This document shows, piece by piece, positions 10,301-21,900 of a DNA stretch of 64,000 nt; position 1 is the first letter of the stretch; the number at the start of each line of letters is the position of its first letter. This DNA is from Manduca sexta (lineage: Eukaryota; Arthropoda; Insecta; Lepidoptera; Sphingidae). The notes under the pieces were generated by a model. It did no database searches. It was not told the DNA's origin and saw nothing but the letters and a program-made list of their open reading frames with translations. The stretch spans positions 20,902,777-20,966,776 of the forward strand of contig NC_051141.1 of assembly GCF_014839805.1 (NCBI RefSeq), given 5' to 3'. A program made the position numbers and the translations under genes.

Positions 10301-13289
10301 TGCAAGAAGAGGTAAATAAAAGTCGACAAAAATATGTTACTAAGTGTTGCCTGCTCTCGTGAATAACCTCTCCCGCTCCAAAACACCTATGCTAATCTAT
10401 AGCGTCATCTGTACAACGCCCGCGCGAACTACTTAAAAAAATAATGAAAAAATTAAATACTGCCTATGAGGACAAATATCCAGGGTAAGAATGTTAACTA
10501 CACGTTAACCCAGGACACGGTTTATCCGTATGCTAAATGTTGTCTTAATCCGTTCAACGGTTGCTGCGTTTACTTCTAACATACATCCAAACATTTGCAT
10601 TTAATTCCCTCCTAGTAAAATTTTGGCCACAGCGCCCAATCTCAACGGGAATTAGATAGATTAACGCCCGAAATTAATAACCAATCCTAATCCAATGTAT
10701 CCTATCTAAGACTGATAATTCATTCGTTTTTATGGATAAAGCATGCCAATAACCAATCCATAGATTGAGTAAGCTATCTCTAACAATAATCGATCTTTGA
10801 GAGGACGGATTACAGATCATAGATTACCCTCTGTTTGAAAATGACAGTTTACGCTTGCCAATACTCTATCTACCCGGTTTGACATTTGATTTGATTGTTG
10901 TAAACAATCGCATTTTCCAATCGGACCGATTCCTCAGTTTACTCCATATGTTTTGAATATCGCTTACACTGATTTTAAGGGAAACGAAAAGGCAATGGAA
11001 ATATCCATATTCTCTAGTGACAGTGATGACAGTGATTTGGAGGGACTAGCGATACTGATAGCGAAACTGAAAGTCGCGCTTCATCACGGGTAATGAAAAG
11101 AGTTAACTACATGCAGACCCTGGATCAGTTTGATTTCACGTTTAGATTAGGCTTTCGAAATCTGCGTGCCAATCATTGTTAGTTAAACTGATGCCGTATA
11201 TCCGAGTTACTTCTATGTACAAGGTAAATAATTTTTGACATTATTTACAAAAAATATTGTACCTACTGAACTATTAGATAGGTATTAACAAGGGGCAATT
11301 GCATCGTTTTTTCAGGAACTATGGTGTTTCTCCATTCCATCAACTTTTGCTGAGGTATAGGAAATATTTATATTATCTTTTTCAGGACATTTGGTACCCT
11401 TGGTACCGCGTACCCTTACCCTTTGGTACCGCTTCCCTGTGATTGCATTGACATTGCGTTTATCTTTACCTAAAGTTCAAGCAATAATAATTGCAACTGC
11501 AATTTTGCACAATATTTGTCGGAATCACAGGTTAGAGGAAATTCCAACCGAAGTGGAGTTATCAACTGCTGATATTATTAATTATAAGAACAATATAGAG
11601 AATCAAGATGTTGGCGAAAGAACAGCATTCATAAAGAACTTCTTTACTTAGTAAAATAAAATACCTTTGTAATCACTGCTATTTAGTTTTATTGATTACC
11701 TACATTTGTAATTCAAAGTCACAATTATTACAAATTAACATAGTTTTATTAGTTAACAGTTAATATCATAGAAACAGGCAACATTTCCATACATTATCTA
11801 TACTATACTTATAATTATATAAAGCTGAAGAGTATGTTTGTTTATTTGTTTGTGTGAACGCGCTGGTCTCAGGAACTTCCGGTTCGAATTGAAAAATTCT
11901 TTTAGTGTTGGATAGCCCATTTATTGAGGATGGCTATTATAGGGTATACATCATCACACCATGACCAATGGGACCAAAAACGGGTAAAATTGATTACTTT
12001 TGAGAGCTTCCGTTTCGTGCGATGCGTAAACGGTGCAAGTTATGCAACAATTATGTATAACGGAATTGTAATTTGTTCCATAACACTGGATAATGTGTAC
12101 AGAGTCTAATTATTATTATATGGCACCGAGTTTACTGCGTACTTTATACTAAAAACTAAATCCTTTAAAGATTTATTAATATATTATGAACAATGTTATT
12201 AAACTTCAGTGTCAAAATATGTTAGCAACCACATTACTCACGTTCCATTTCAACTCATTAAATAGTTTGTACCTTAAATATGACATGTACTAATTATTAA
12301 TTATTTCTTTTGAGGGCTAAAATGCATAAAATATTTTTTTATTACTCCAAGTCTTATTTTTAGCAATTGGGCAAATATTTAAACGAATAGTTTGTATGGA
12401 AAAGACAAAAAGTATTTTTTTACGAATGGAATATTCTGCATAAAATGGAATGGTCAGGAGGGAACGCATCTGCAAAGGATTGCCGGCGATCTATCGTTGA
12501 AGGTAACCAAGGATAGGCGAGATAAGATATTGGCATGCCGATAGGAGAGCAATCGAAAGATAGTCGGCAATCTAAGATAGGTTTCAGTCTTGGATAGCAG
12601 ATACATTATTAATTTCGGGCGTAAGATATTATAGTGCACAATTGTGTACGCAATACAGAGGTGCTGCTCTGTTTCTTCAATCTCATAGGCCGGTGATACA
12701 GCAATTAAACATGAACGGAGAAAATGAGGTGCAGGAACAAAGGCAGGCATAGAGTTATCACTCCGCCAACATCCTGACTCTGAGCTGCGACTATTTCTAA
12801 AATGCGGGTACCTTTAAACTGCAGAATGCCGGTAACAGTTATTTATGGTCCGACCCGGGGTTCGAACCCAGGACGTCAACGCGGTAGTCGTAGTTGTTAC
12901 CGCGTTACAACTACTCCAGCGAGGCAGTCATTTTAGCATATTGTAATTCGCATTTTTAATATTAGTAAGATAAGAAGTTAGACAGTCAATAATTCCACAA
13001 ACTTCATTTCCTTCAAGTATGCCTTGAAAAACATAGTAATTAAACTTATCTACGAGTAATTGCCATCACTTTGAGTTTTGACTACATACCGTAAATTATA
13101 CTCCGCGCATTTCCCATACATGCACTCCAGCAGTCGGTAGAGGATACCGCGCCTCGCCAGTCTGTGCTGGAGGCAATCGCTATCATTCCTCACGAGGACC
13201 AGGTTCGACCCCTCGGACCTGAGGGGATATACCGTGTCCAACACGCACTTGCACTTATTCAGCTTAACACCTGTACAACGGCACGGCAT
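7366..13289 (-). CDS. Small Cys-rich single-pass membrane protein, two exons, unrecognised
   Basis: Exon A runs 13289-13090 (ATG at 13289, donor TTACG|GTATGT). Exon B runs 7570-7366 (acceptor TGTCCTCAG|ATAC, stop TAA at 7368-7366). Exon A ends with two bases of a codon and exon B supplies the third, restoring Arg, so the join is in frame: 405 nt, 134 aa. Both exons are strongly GC-ending at third positions, unlike their surroundings, which supports real coding. Residues 1-67 are hydrophilic with Cys pairs (PCRC, KCKC) and a basic RLARRGILYRLLECMYGKC stretch. Residues about 88-115 form a hydrophobic helix (LLVLACFIVANFVVFL, then KIIIHVYFG), followed by a short basic tail, so one membrane segment near the C-terminus is predicted. 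An acceptor-like CAG at 13271 leaves open an upstream exon instead of the ATG. No family recognised; the function is unknown. Confidence 0.68.
7790..7961 (-). mobile_element. Helitron 5'-end fragment
   Basis: Reverse complement starts TCTATATAATATATAAAAATG and continues through CACGCCATCACGCGTGAACG, the same 5' segment as the complete copies at 26750-27033, 49690-49976 and 53340-53602. The CTAG 3' end is missing and the inner part differs, so this is a truncated or chimeric copy in the intron of the minus-strand gene. Confidence 0.65.
8596..8924 (-). mobile_element. tRNA-derived SINE with 12-bp target duplication
   Basis: On the minus strand the head is tRNA-like: A-box-like TAGCCTAGCTGGG near 8915 and B-box GGTTCAAATCC near 8870. 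A conserved body follows (GGAAAACATCGTGAGGAAAC, GGCCCGTGCTCAGCAGTGGG), ending in a TTATTATTATT tail at 8598-8610. The flanks are the perfect duplication TTGTAAGTATAT at 8584-8595 and 8925-8936. The long antisense-looking frame over it is not a gene. Confidence 0.9.
9372..9482 (+). pseudogene. RTE-type LINE reverse transcriptase, C-terminal tail relic
   Basis: Open for 36 codons to TGA. The tail reads WMRNAEDRATWHALGVAYVQQW, the typical end of RTE/BovB-type LINE polyproteins in insects. Only the last part remains; upstream sequence back to about 9240 shows no continuing frame. Confidence 0.75.
9982..10190 (-). mobile_element. Helitron 3'-end fragment (GGGCGAAGCC...AAAAGCT type)
   Basis: The left edge reads TTAGCTTTTGCTCGTGGCTT, the inverted 3' hairpin end of the Helitron family seen complete at 35858-36393, followed by the shared CCGGGATAAAAGT body. 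The 5' TC end is not present. Confidence 0.65.
11391..11651 (+). pseudogene. Harbinger transposase C-terminal relic
   Basis: Carries RFPVIALTLRLSLPKVQAI and IATAILHNICRNH, the family's last conserved helix (ILHN), and ends in KNFFT-stop. The catalytic DDE blocks are missing; the short Val/Leu-rich beginning lies across a deletion join. Non-functional. Confidence 0.75.
11797..12080 (+). mobile_element. Helitron 5' fragment nested in the Harbinger element
   Basis: Begins TCTATACTATACTTATAA after an A and runs through GCTGAAGAGTATGTTTGTTT and TTTGAGAGCTTCCGTTTCG, collinear with the complete Helitron at 35858-36393. It lacks the 3' hairpin and CTAG end. Confidence 0.65.
12775..12930 (-). repeat. 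tRNA-derived SINE fragment
   Basis: The minus strand reads GCCTCGCTGGAGTAGTTG then GTCCTGGGTTCGAACCCCGG, an A-box-like segment followed by a perfect B box at tRNA-like spacing, then a non-tRNA body. There is no cloverleaf acceptor stem, so it is scored as a SINE head rather than a tRNA gene. Confidence 0.55.
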
Positions 13290-13414
13290 ATTGTCGCGAA
13301 TTGCATTTCTTGTTTATTGATATTTTTGACGAAATTTTTGTGTGTTTCTGTTTGTCAGTTTGATGTTTTCTGTCTTTGATCTGACAGCGGACTAGAAACT
13401 GGCACAAGCAGAGC

Positions 13415-13460
13415 ATGCTCACCTCAGAACAAGAACAAGTCATTGTTCTGAGATGCTCAC
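13415..13460. mobile_element. P-like element excision footprint
   Basis: A 30-bp sequence at 13423-13452 is flanked by the perfect 8-bp duplication ATGCTCAC (13415-13422, 13453-13460). Its first 17 bases, CTCAGAACAAGAACAAG, are identical to the right terminus of the P-like element at 1534-3130. Its last 13, TCATTGTTCTGAG, are the reverse complement of the first 13 bases of that element's left terminus. P transposase is known to cut leaving 17-nt extensions, so excision scars retain up to about 17 nt of each end. The match to that expectation is exact here. Confidence 0.8.
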
Positions 13461-15369
13461 TCTGAAATGCTCACCTAGAAACTTATAAGTTCTTGATGCT
13501 CACTGTCCCGCGTTAGTCTTTTTGTTCGAAATCGTTTGTGAGTTCTGGCTTACGTATTACTCTGTTTAGAAGTAGGCGTTTGGTTAAAATTAATATAATT
13601 TAAAGATATTAAAAAAACCCCTTACTCAAAATCTTTAAAGCTTTCAGTGAGCTAGCTTTGTAAGCAAGGGCCTAGGAGAAATAAAAAGAAACCACAGAAA
13701 AAAACATATATCCTTTTAGAAATTGAAAAGAAAATAGTATCTAATAATAATGTGGCTTGAGTCTTTGCCTCGCCATCGAAGTGTGATAATTTCGTTTTGA
13801 TTTTTTATATACATGGATGTTTTTAAGATTATGATATATAAAAATATGAAAAAATAACTTTCAAAATAAAGAGAAATAATAATTAATTAATAGTAATACT
13901 AGTAAGTAACAAACTGCACAAAAGTTATTTTTTTTCATGACAGTGACGCCATCTAGTATCACATTAACGTAACTCGTCCTGTTGAGAACTATGGGTATTG
14001 GATAGTCCGTACAATGTGACAACTTTTTTATTTGAATCGCTACTCTCTGATTTATTCGGTACTGCATAAAGAGAATTATAATATAGTACTAAACATTGCT
14101 TGGTGACGCTCCAATGGCAGTTGTGTCATTAAATGTATCGCTCTGTAGAAAGAGACAATGCCAGTGTGAGGCCGTACATACACATAATAATATCAATAAA
14201 CGGAGGCGGATAAGTAAAATTCTAGAACATAATAAATACTGGCCACCTTAACTCTCTTATAAAATTTGCTTGAATTGACTTAAAGTAGCTGAATTGTAAA
14301 GCGCAGTAGTTTAAGTACATAATATCTATGATTGTGATTAGACTACGGAGCGATACCGTCGGTTATCAGGGTTGAACACATACATAATGCATACAAGTAC
14401 GTTTTATATGAACACGGAGCCAGTTATTGTTTAATAAAAAAAGGTCCGTCCATACTTACCACGGATTTATTCTATGTAATCAAAACTTTATATAAATTCA
14501 TATTTTGAACACTAATTTAATCCAATTAACGCTAATTTTTCAATCAATTAAGACCAAAATGTATTAATTTAGCTGGTGGATTCTATATACGAGAACAAAA
14601 TATTTCCGAAATTCCGGAAACTATGTTTTTCTTTTCCTTAACTTCGTAGTAATGAGGTACTTATCTAGTATAATATCCCAGAATAATAATTGAAGAAGTA
14701 AGAGTAATAGCCAAGGCTTAATTTATTAATAATATAGGGTACTTTTTGGAGCCAATAATGTCATATTTTGAAGTATTCGAAAAATAAACTGACGTCTTCA
14801 GAGACACCTCTCATAAACAAGTCATAATTTGTGACAAATTAAAATCATTCGAAATTATACGTAAATTTTTATAATTATATTTTAAAAATCAAATCATATA
14901 AGATGTGAAAAGTGTGGACGCGATAAATTACTCTTTTCTAGAGCCGTTAAGAAGTATCCAACACGGAAATGAAAGGTATGGAGGCACAATATAAAATTTA
15001 ATTGAAATTTTAGGTATCATTTTTTACTATACAGGTTTTTCTCTCGTCTCTGTCTGCGTAAAAGTCCAGGAATAAGAAGTATAGTGGGACTAAAAGATAA
15101 TCTTGCTTCCTATACATAATTACACGGAAGTCCCATGTTATTTATTATGTACCTTAGGTAACAAACTGTAACTTCAGTTGGCTACAGATATTTAATATCT
15201 ATAAAAATATATCCTTGGGTATTATCTAAGATGTTTTTATTACATAGATACGTTGTCCGAGCTCAATACTGGCAAGACGAAAGTAAGGTAACTGCCCGAC
15301 ATTCACTTAGTCAACCTCCAACCACTGTCGCGGCTAGTTGAATTACTAACTTGTATTTTTATAAATAAA
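13461..15369. other. Gene-free stretch upstream of the giant repeat gene
   Basis: AT-rich, with no exon supported on either strand and no element with both ends recognised. It may contain the promoter and non-coding exons of the 15906 gene. Confidence 0.4.
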
Positions 15370-15444
15370 ATGCCTTCCTGTGTTTTTAGACGATGTAAAA
15401 ATTATACTCCAACTGTGAATGAAAAACGTTTCATTTCATACGTT
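15370..15444 (+). pseudogene. THAP-like N-terminal exon scrap
   Basis: An ATG opens MPSCVFRRCKNYTPTVNEKR then FISY, resembling the start of a THAP zinc finger (Met-Pro-x-Cys-x4-Cys) up to the usual first exon break, followed by a GTTAGT donor-like site. No second exon was found. It could be a remnant of another THAP-bearing transposon; weak support. Confidence 0.3.
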
Positions 15445-15748
15445 AGTAATAAGTATACACTATTTAACTTATTTTTAAACTAATAAATGCATTTCATTCG
15501 ACTGTCATTGCGACGGGGCGGCCGACGCTCGGCCCATTCGGAACCACTCGGGCTCGCTCGGGCCGTATCGATGCGAGCCGCTAGGGCTGTGACTATAGTA
15601 AATACTCCGCTGTTTTTATGTGCAATTTTGTTAGGGTATGACGCGTCTATTTGTAAAATGTCATTGGGTATTATAACCTTTTTTTGTTACTGAAGTATTG
15701 TTGGACTAAGTTTATAACAAATACATTAATAATATTTTTGTTTTGCAG

Positions 15749-15905
15749 TGTATCGAAGACAATAATAAACGCTGCTTGTTAGCAGTGCAGGAGCGAGACG
15801 TGACTCCTGAATTCTCTATTTCTTTTAATTACAGAGTTAATAGACCGTAAGATATACTTGGCATAAGAAAAGTTTATTGTATTTTGGAAATACCAAATAA
15901 TTAAA
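15749..15905 (+). promoter_or_regulatory. Probable 5' UTR with splice acceptor ahead of the giant gene
   Basis: A pyrimidine-rich acceptor TTTTTGTTTTGCAG ends at 15748. The 157 bases from there to the ATG at 15906 have stops in frame and an insect-like start context (TTAAAATGAAG), so an upstream non-coding exon spliced here is likely. Confidence 0.5.
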
Positions 15906-18900
15906 ATGAAGGAAATTTATTCAATATACAACAAAAGTTCTTACACGGCTCAAGAAGAGAGTCCTTGTAATGGCGTCGAAAACATAACAATCATTGTTCA
16001 TAAGAAAAAGTATAACAGTCATAAAAAACGAAAAAAGATTAAACCCTACCAAGAGCCTGCACAACTCGTTGCCGTTCTCTCGAGGTCTACAATACCACCT
16101 AAGAGAATCAAATTGCAAAAACATTCCAGTTTGCCAACGGTGAACCGCAAAAAGAAAATAAAATTGAAAGTCAGGAGTTCCGACATATTTCCTACCAAAA
16201 ATAAACACCCTTATCGCTCTGACTTTATAGTAAATACAATGTCAGAACGACGAACATCAAATTGTATGAATGCGTTTAAAAATCCACTAACACAACCCCA
16301 GTGGCGAATCTACAGATGCCAACTGAACGCAAAGGAGGAGTCTTGTTGCTGCTCCTGCAACTCAGATGCCATGTTTGAAGTCATGAAAAGCCTTTACGAT
16401 TGTTACAAAAAGAAAAACTGCGACAATTGCAATTGCATCCTGTGCGGCCATCTACCCAGAGAGGAGCGACGACTTGGTGAATTGCGTAAGGTCTCCGGTC
16501 GGCCATCGTCCATCGCTGTGGCGACAGTCGCAGAAAAAGAAAGAAGAAAAGCCGAAGTTAAAAGATTAGAAAAAGAAATTGAAGGGAAACCACCCGAAGA
16601 AAAGCAGAAAATTCTTGAGCAAGCTGCGATGTCTGGCGCTCCTCTGCCCGAGGGAAAATCACCATCCGAAAAAGAAATGATAAAAACAATCAGGACTAAA
16701 CTTGGGTTACCGCAAGAACCGAAATCTGCAGCTGATCGCGAAAGAATGCGCCAGGCCGAAGCCGCTGGCTTAATTGTTCCACTTGAAGGTAAAACTCCAG
16801 CTGAAAAAGAAAAAATACTCCGAACACAAGCGGAACTAGGAATACCACTCCCAGAAGGGCGTACACCATCCGAAAAAGCGCTTATTGACAAGATCAAAAC
16901 ATCTTTACCATCAGTAACTGCAGTGCATCCATCAAAACTAAAAAAAGCCAAAGAAGCTGGTTTTTTAACACCTTTAGAAGGCAAAGCTCCTGAACAAAAA
17001 GAAAGAATACTTAAAGGCTTAGCTCAACATGGTATACCTCTGCCTGAAGGGAAAACTGCATCAGAGAAAAAACTTATCGAAAAAGTGCGAAGAGACGTGG
17101 GACTACCGCCTGAACCTAAAACCCCGTCAATGAAGGAAAAGCACAGGAAAGCTGCTGCAGCAGGTCTGTTGGAGCCTTTAGAAGGGAAAACAGCAGCGCA
17201 AAAAGAAAAGATTTTGACTGGGCAAGCTCAGCTTGGCTTACCTTTGCCGGAAGGTAGAACACCTTCTGAAAAAGCTTTGATAGAAAAAATTAAAGCTACT
17301 GTTAAACCTGCTCCATCCATTCCAACGGTTGGCGTACCATCAGAGAAACTTCGTAAAGCCAAGGCTGCAGGGTTTTTAACACCACTAGAAGGTAAAACAC
17401 CAGCACAGAAAGAAAAAATACTTAAAGGTTTAGCCAAACATGGGATACCTCTTCCTGAAGGTAAAACTGCATCGGAAAAAAAACTTATTGATAAAGTTCG
17501 AAAAGATATGGGTATACCACCTGAACCTAAAACCCGTTCTATGAAAGAAAAACATAGAATGGCTGCCGCAGCAGGCATTCTGACACCATTGGAAGGAAAA
17601 TCAGCAGCACAAAAGGAAAAAATATTAACTGCTCAAGCTGAACTTGGCTTACCTTTGCCTGAAGGAAGAACACCATCCGAAAAAGCTATAATAGACAAAA
17701 TTAAGGCCACGGTCAAGCCTCAACCATCTATTATGGTACCATCAGAAAAAATCCGCAAAGCCAGAGCTGCTGGACTATTAACTCCCTTGTCGGGTAAATC
17801 ACCAGAACAAAAAGAAAAAATACTCAAAGGCTTAGCAGGGCACGGAATACCTCTTCCAGAGGGTAAGACAGCATCTGAAAAAAAACTGATTGAAAAAGTG
17901 CGTGCTGATATGGGTCTACCACCTGAGCCTAAAACTCCCACAGCAAAAGAAAACTACAAAAAAGCAATAGCTGCTGGATTCATCACTCCCCTTGAAGGAA
18001 AAACACAAGCGCAAAAGGAAAAGATACTTAAAGGGCAAGCTGAAATGGGTTTGCCTTTACCAGAAGGACGAACACCGTCCGAGAAGGCTCTTATAGCCAA
18101 AGTAAAAGCGACTACAAAACCCCCGTCAGAAATATTACCTGTTGCTGAAAGACTGAAGAAAGCTAGAGCTGCTGGTCTTCTCACACCTTTAACAGGAAAA
18201 ACACCAACGCAAAAAGAAAACATTATAAAAGGTCTAGCAATGCAAGGTCTTCCGCTTCCTGAGGCAAAAACGCCGTCGGAAAAAAAAATAGTTGAAAAAT
18301 TACGCGCTGATCTTGGTTTGCCGCCAGAACCAAAAACACCTGCGGAAAAAGACCGGTATGATAAAGCCCAAGCTGCAGGACTTATAGTTCCATTAGAGGG
18401 AAAGTCGCCCGCACAAAAAGAAAAAATCCTAACTGATATAGCAAACATGGGCCTTCCTCTTCCAGAGGGACGAACGCCATCTGAAAAAGCACTTGTTTCT
18501 AAAGTAAAAGCTGCGCGTAGAGGACCACCGTTAGCTGGCGTTCCATCTGAAAGGTTAAAAAAAGCAAAAGCCGCTGGGTTGATAACCCCACTTGAAGGTA
18601 AAACTCCCGAGCAAAGAGAAGATATAATTAAAGGATTAGCAATGCATGGGATTCCACTGCCTGAAGCACAAACAGCATCCGAGAAGAAATTGATTGATAA
18701 AGTACGTGGTGAATTAGGACTTCCTCCTGAACCTAAAACAGCGGCAGAAAAAGAAAAATATGCGAAGGCTATGGCTGCGGGTGTCATATTACCACTAGAA
18801 GGAAAATCACCTGCAGAAAAAGAGAAAATTTTAAATGACATGGCTGACATGGGCCTATCTCTTCCCGAAGGTCGCACACCTTCAGAGAAAGCAATCGTTG

Positions 18901-21900
18901 CAAAGGTAAAAGCTGCCCCTAGACATCCTATGGTACACTCAGAAAAGTTACGAAAAGCTAGAGCAGCAGGGCTTATGACGCCACTTGAAGGAAAATCTCC
19001 AGCACAAAAAGAAAAAATACTAAAAGGTTTAGCAATGCACGGCATCCCGTTACCAGAAGGAAAAACATCATCTGAAAAAAAGCTTGTCGACCAAGTACGC
19101 AAAGATCTTGGCCTTCCACCAGAACCTAAAACTGCTGCAGAGAAAGAAAATTATGCAAGAGGTGTGGCAGCAGGAATTATTGTTCCACTAGAAGGGAAAA
19201 CAGCAGCTCAAAAAAAGAAGATATTAAGTGACATGGCAGATGCGGGTATACCTCTTCCAGAAGGTCGTACGCCATCAGAAAAAGCGCTCGTTGCAAAAGT
19301 AAAAGCAGCTCCTAGAGCACCTCCTATACCATCGGAAAGGCTTAAAAAAGCTAAAGCAGCTGGACTTTTAACTCCTCTAGAAGGCAAATCTCCAGCCCAG
19401 AAAGAAAAAATTTTAAAAGGTCTAGCTATGCATGGCATACCGTTACCTGAAGGGCATACTTCTTCAGATAAGAAACTCGTAGAAAAAGTTCGTGGCGAAC
19501 TAGGTCTCCCACCAGAACCAAAAACTTCAGAAGAAAGAGTAAATTTTGCCAAAGCAATGGCAGCAGGAGTTATTGTACCGTTGGAAGGAAAAACTCCCGC
19601 AGAAAAGGAAAAAATTCTTACTGATATGGCAGACATGGGCGTTCCGTTACCAGAAGGACGAACAGCTTCTGAGAAAGCACTTGTCGCTAAAGTTAAAGCA
19701 GCTCCCAGAGCTCCACGAATACCATCAGAAAAGCTGAAAAAAGCTAAAGCTGCCGGTTTGTTAACTCCACTTGAAGGTAAATCTCCTGCACAGAAAGAAA
19801 AAATCATAAAAGGTTTAGCCATGCATGGTATACCTCTGCCAGAAGGAAAAACAGCATCAGAAAAAAAACTTATTAACAAAGTCCGTGGCCAACTCGGTCT
19901 ACCGCCTGAACCCAAAACACCGTCCGAAAAAGAAAAATTTGCAAAAGCGCATGCTGCTGGCCTTATAGTACCCTTAGAAGGAAAATCGCCTGCAGAGAAA
20001 GAGAAAATCTTGCGAGGTATGGCAGATATGGGTATTCCCCTTCCTGTCGGAAGAACACCATCTGAGAAAGCACTCGTAGCAAGGGTGAAAGCCGCTCCCA
20101 GAGCGTTATCTATTTTAGGACCACCTTCAGAAAGGCTAAGAAAAGCCAAAGCGGCAGGATTAGTAACTCCACTGGAAGGAAAAACACCTGAACAAAAAGA
20201 AAAAATTGTGAAGGGTTTAGCGATGCACGGCGTACCACTACCTGAAGCCAAAACACCCTCTGAAAAAAAAATGTTTGAAAAATTACGCACTGACCTCGGT
20301 CTTCCACCAGAACCAAAGACACCCGAAGATAAAGAAAATTATGCGCGTGCTCAAGCTGCAGGTCTCATTGTGCCCTTAGAAGGTAAAACCCCAGCTCAAA
20401 AAGAAAAAATTTTGAAAGGAATGGTTCATATGGGCGTGCCGCTTCCTGCAGGACGTACGCCATCGGAGAAATCGCTTATCGCGAGAGTTAAGGCCGCAGC
20501 AAGAGCGCCTTCGTTAGCTGGAGTTCCTTCAGAAAAACTCCGAAAAGCAAGAGCAGCTGGATTACTTACTCCACTGGAAGGTAAAACACCAGATCAAAAG
20601 GAAAAAATACTTAAAGGGCTAGCAATGCACGGTGTTCCTCTTCCTACAGCTAAAACACCGGCTGAGAAAAAAATAATGGATAAAGTGCGCGCTGATCTTG
20701 GTCTACCACCAACACCCAAAACAGCAGCAGATAAGGAAAGATATGGCAAAGCGGCTGCTGCAGGTATTTTAGTACCACTAGAAGGCAAGACTCCACAGGA
20801 AAAAGAAAAGATTCTTAGAGCTCAAGCTGAAATGGGAATACCGCTTCCAGAAGGGCGGACGCCATCTGAAAAAGCTATGATCCAAACTATAAAAGCAACT
20901 GTCCCGAAGAGAAAATCTATTAGGCCTGTGTTGCCACCTGACGAAGCAAAAAAGTTAGAGGAAAAAACTGCAAAAGTCATAACAGAAGGTGAAGGACCCA
21001 GTGACGAATGTATTTGTGATATTTTAACACCAGAATCTGAAAGACGAGTGTCAAGACCACCAGTGAGAATTACATCTGAAAAACTAAGAGCCGCTAAAGC
21101 AGCAGGTCTACTAACTCCCTTGGAAGGAAAAACGCCTGAACAAAAAGAAAAAATTATGAAGGGATTAGCTAAGCATGGATTACCATTACCAGAAGGCAAA
21201 ACGGCTTCAGAAAAGAAACTTGTAGAAAAAGTTCGAGCAGATTTGGGACTTCCACCAGAACCGAAAACAGCAACCCTTAAAGACAGATATGCGAAAGCAC
21301 AAGCTACTGGCCTTATTACACCATTAGAAGGTAAATCTCATGCACAAAAAGAAAAAATATTAAGAGGTCAAGCGGAACTAGGTTTGCCATTGCCAGAAGG
21401 AAGAACTCCATCAGAGAAAGCGCTAATAAACAAAGTTAGAGCTACAGTTGGACTTCCTCCGTCAGCTATAACAATACCTTCCGAAAAGTTGCGAAAAGCG
21501 AGAGCAGCTGGGTTATTGACGCCGCTTGAAGGGAAAACGCCACAACAAAAAGAAAGGATTTTGAAAGGCAGAGTCGCGGCTGGCCTACCATTACCTGAAG
21601 GCATAACTGCATCAGATAAGAAATTAATAAAAAAAGTTAAAGCTGAAACCGGTTACATAACACCAATCGGTAAAACACCATCTGAAAAGGAAATTTTAAA
21701 AAAAGCACAAGCTGCTGGTTTACTCACTCCTTTAGAAGGAAAATCAAAAGCACAGAAAAAGAAAATAATTCAAGAAAGAATCGCTGCAGGATTACCAATT
21801 CCCGAAGGAGCTACACCATCTGACAAAGATATGATAAAAAAATTGGTGGCAGCTGCACCACCGCCAAGTCTTGAAGGCAAAAGTCCGGCAGAAAAAGAGA

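Larger units (their letters stand above)
10665..12621 (+). mobile_element. PIF/Harbinger element, internally deleted
   Basis: Inverted ends CGCCCGAAATTAATAA (left) and TTATTAATTTCGGGCG (right) are flanked by the 3-bp duplication TAA at both sides (10662-10664, 12622-12624), as expected for PIF/Harbinger. Total 1957 bp. Inside are two scraps of transposase (an N-terminal-looking stretch near 10995-11170 and the C-terminal stretch at 11391-11651) and a nested Helitron 5' fragment at 11797-12080. It is a second Harbinger family, distinct from the one at the start of the window. Confidence 0.82.

Noticed and set aside
12840..12930. Possible tRNA gene (perfect B box GGTTCGAACCC)
   Set aside because: No acceptor stem or anticodon arm can be folded and a non-tRNA body follows, so it is a SINE head.
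13164..13379. Plus-strand 71-codon frame
   Set aside because: Antisense to exon A of the minus-strand Cys-rich gene, and it runs into AT-rich non-coding sequence.
15487..15693. 68-codon frame with a GC-rich Arg-rich start just upstream of the giant gene
   Set aside because: Looks like a GC-rich promoter or repeat segment; composition switches abruptly to AT-rich and no homologous domain is seen.
17954..20290. Long minus-strand open frames (up to 382 codons) opposite the giant repeat gene
   Set aside because: They are shadows produced by the codon pattern of the plus-strand repeats. They are Ser/Phe/Gly-rich mirror images of the Lys/Pro/Glu units and break wherever the plus-strand array changes.
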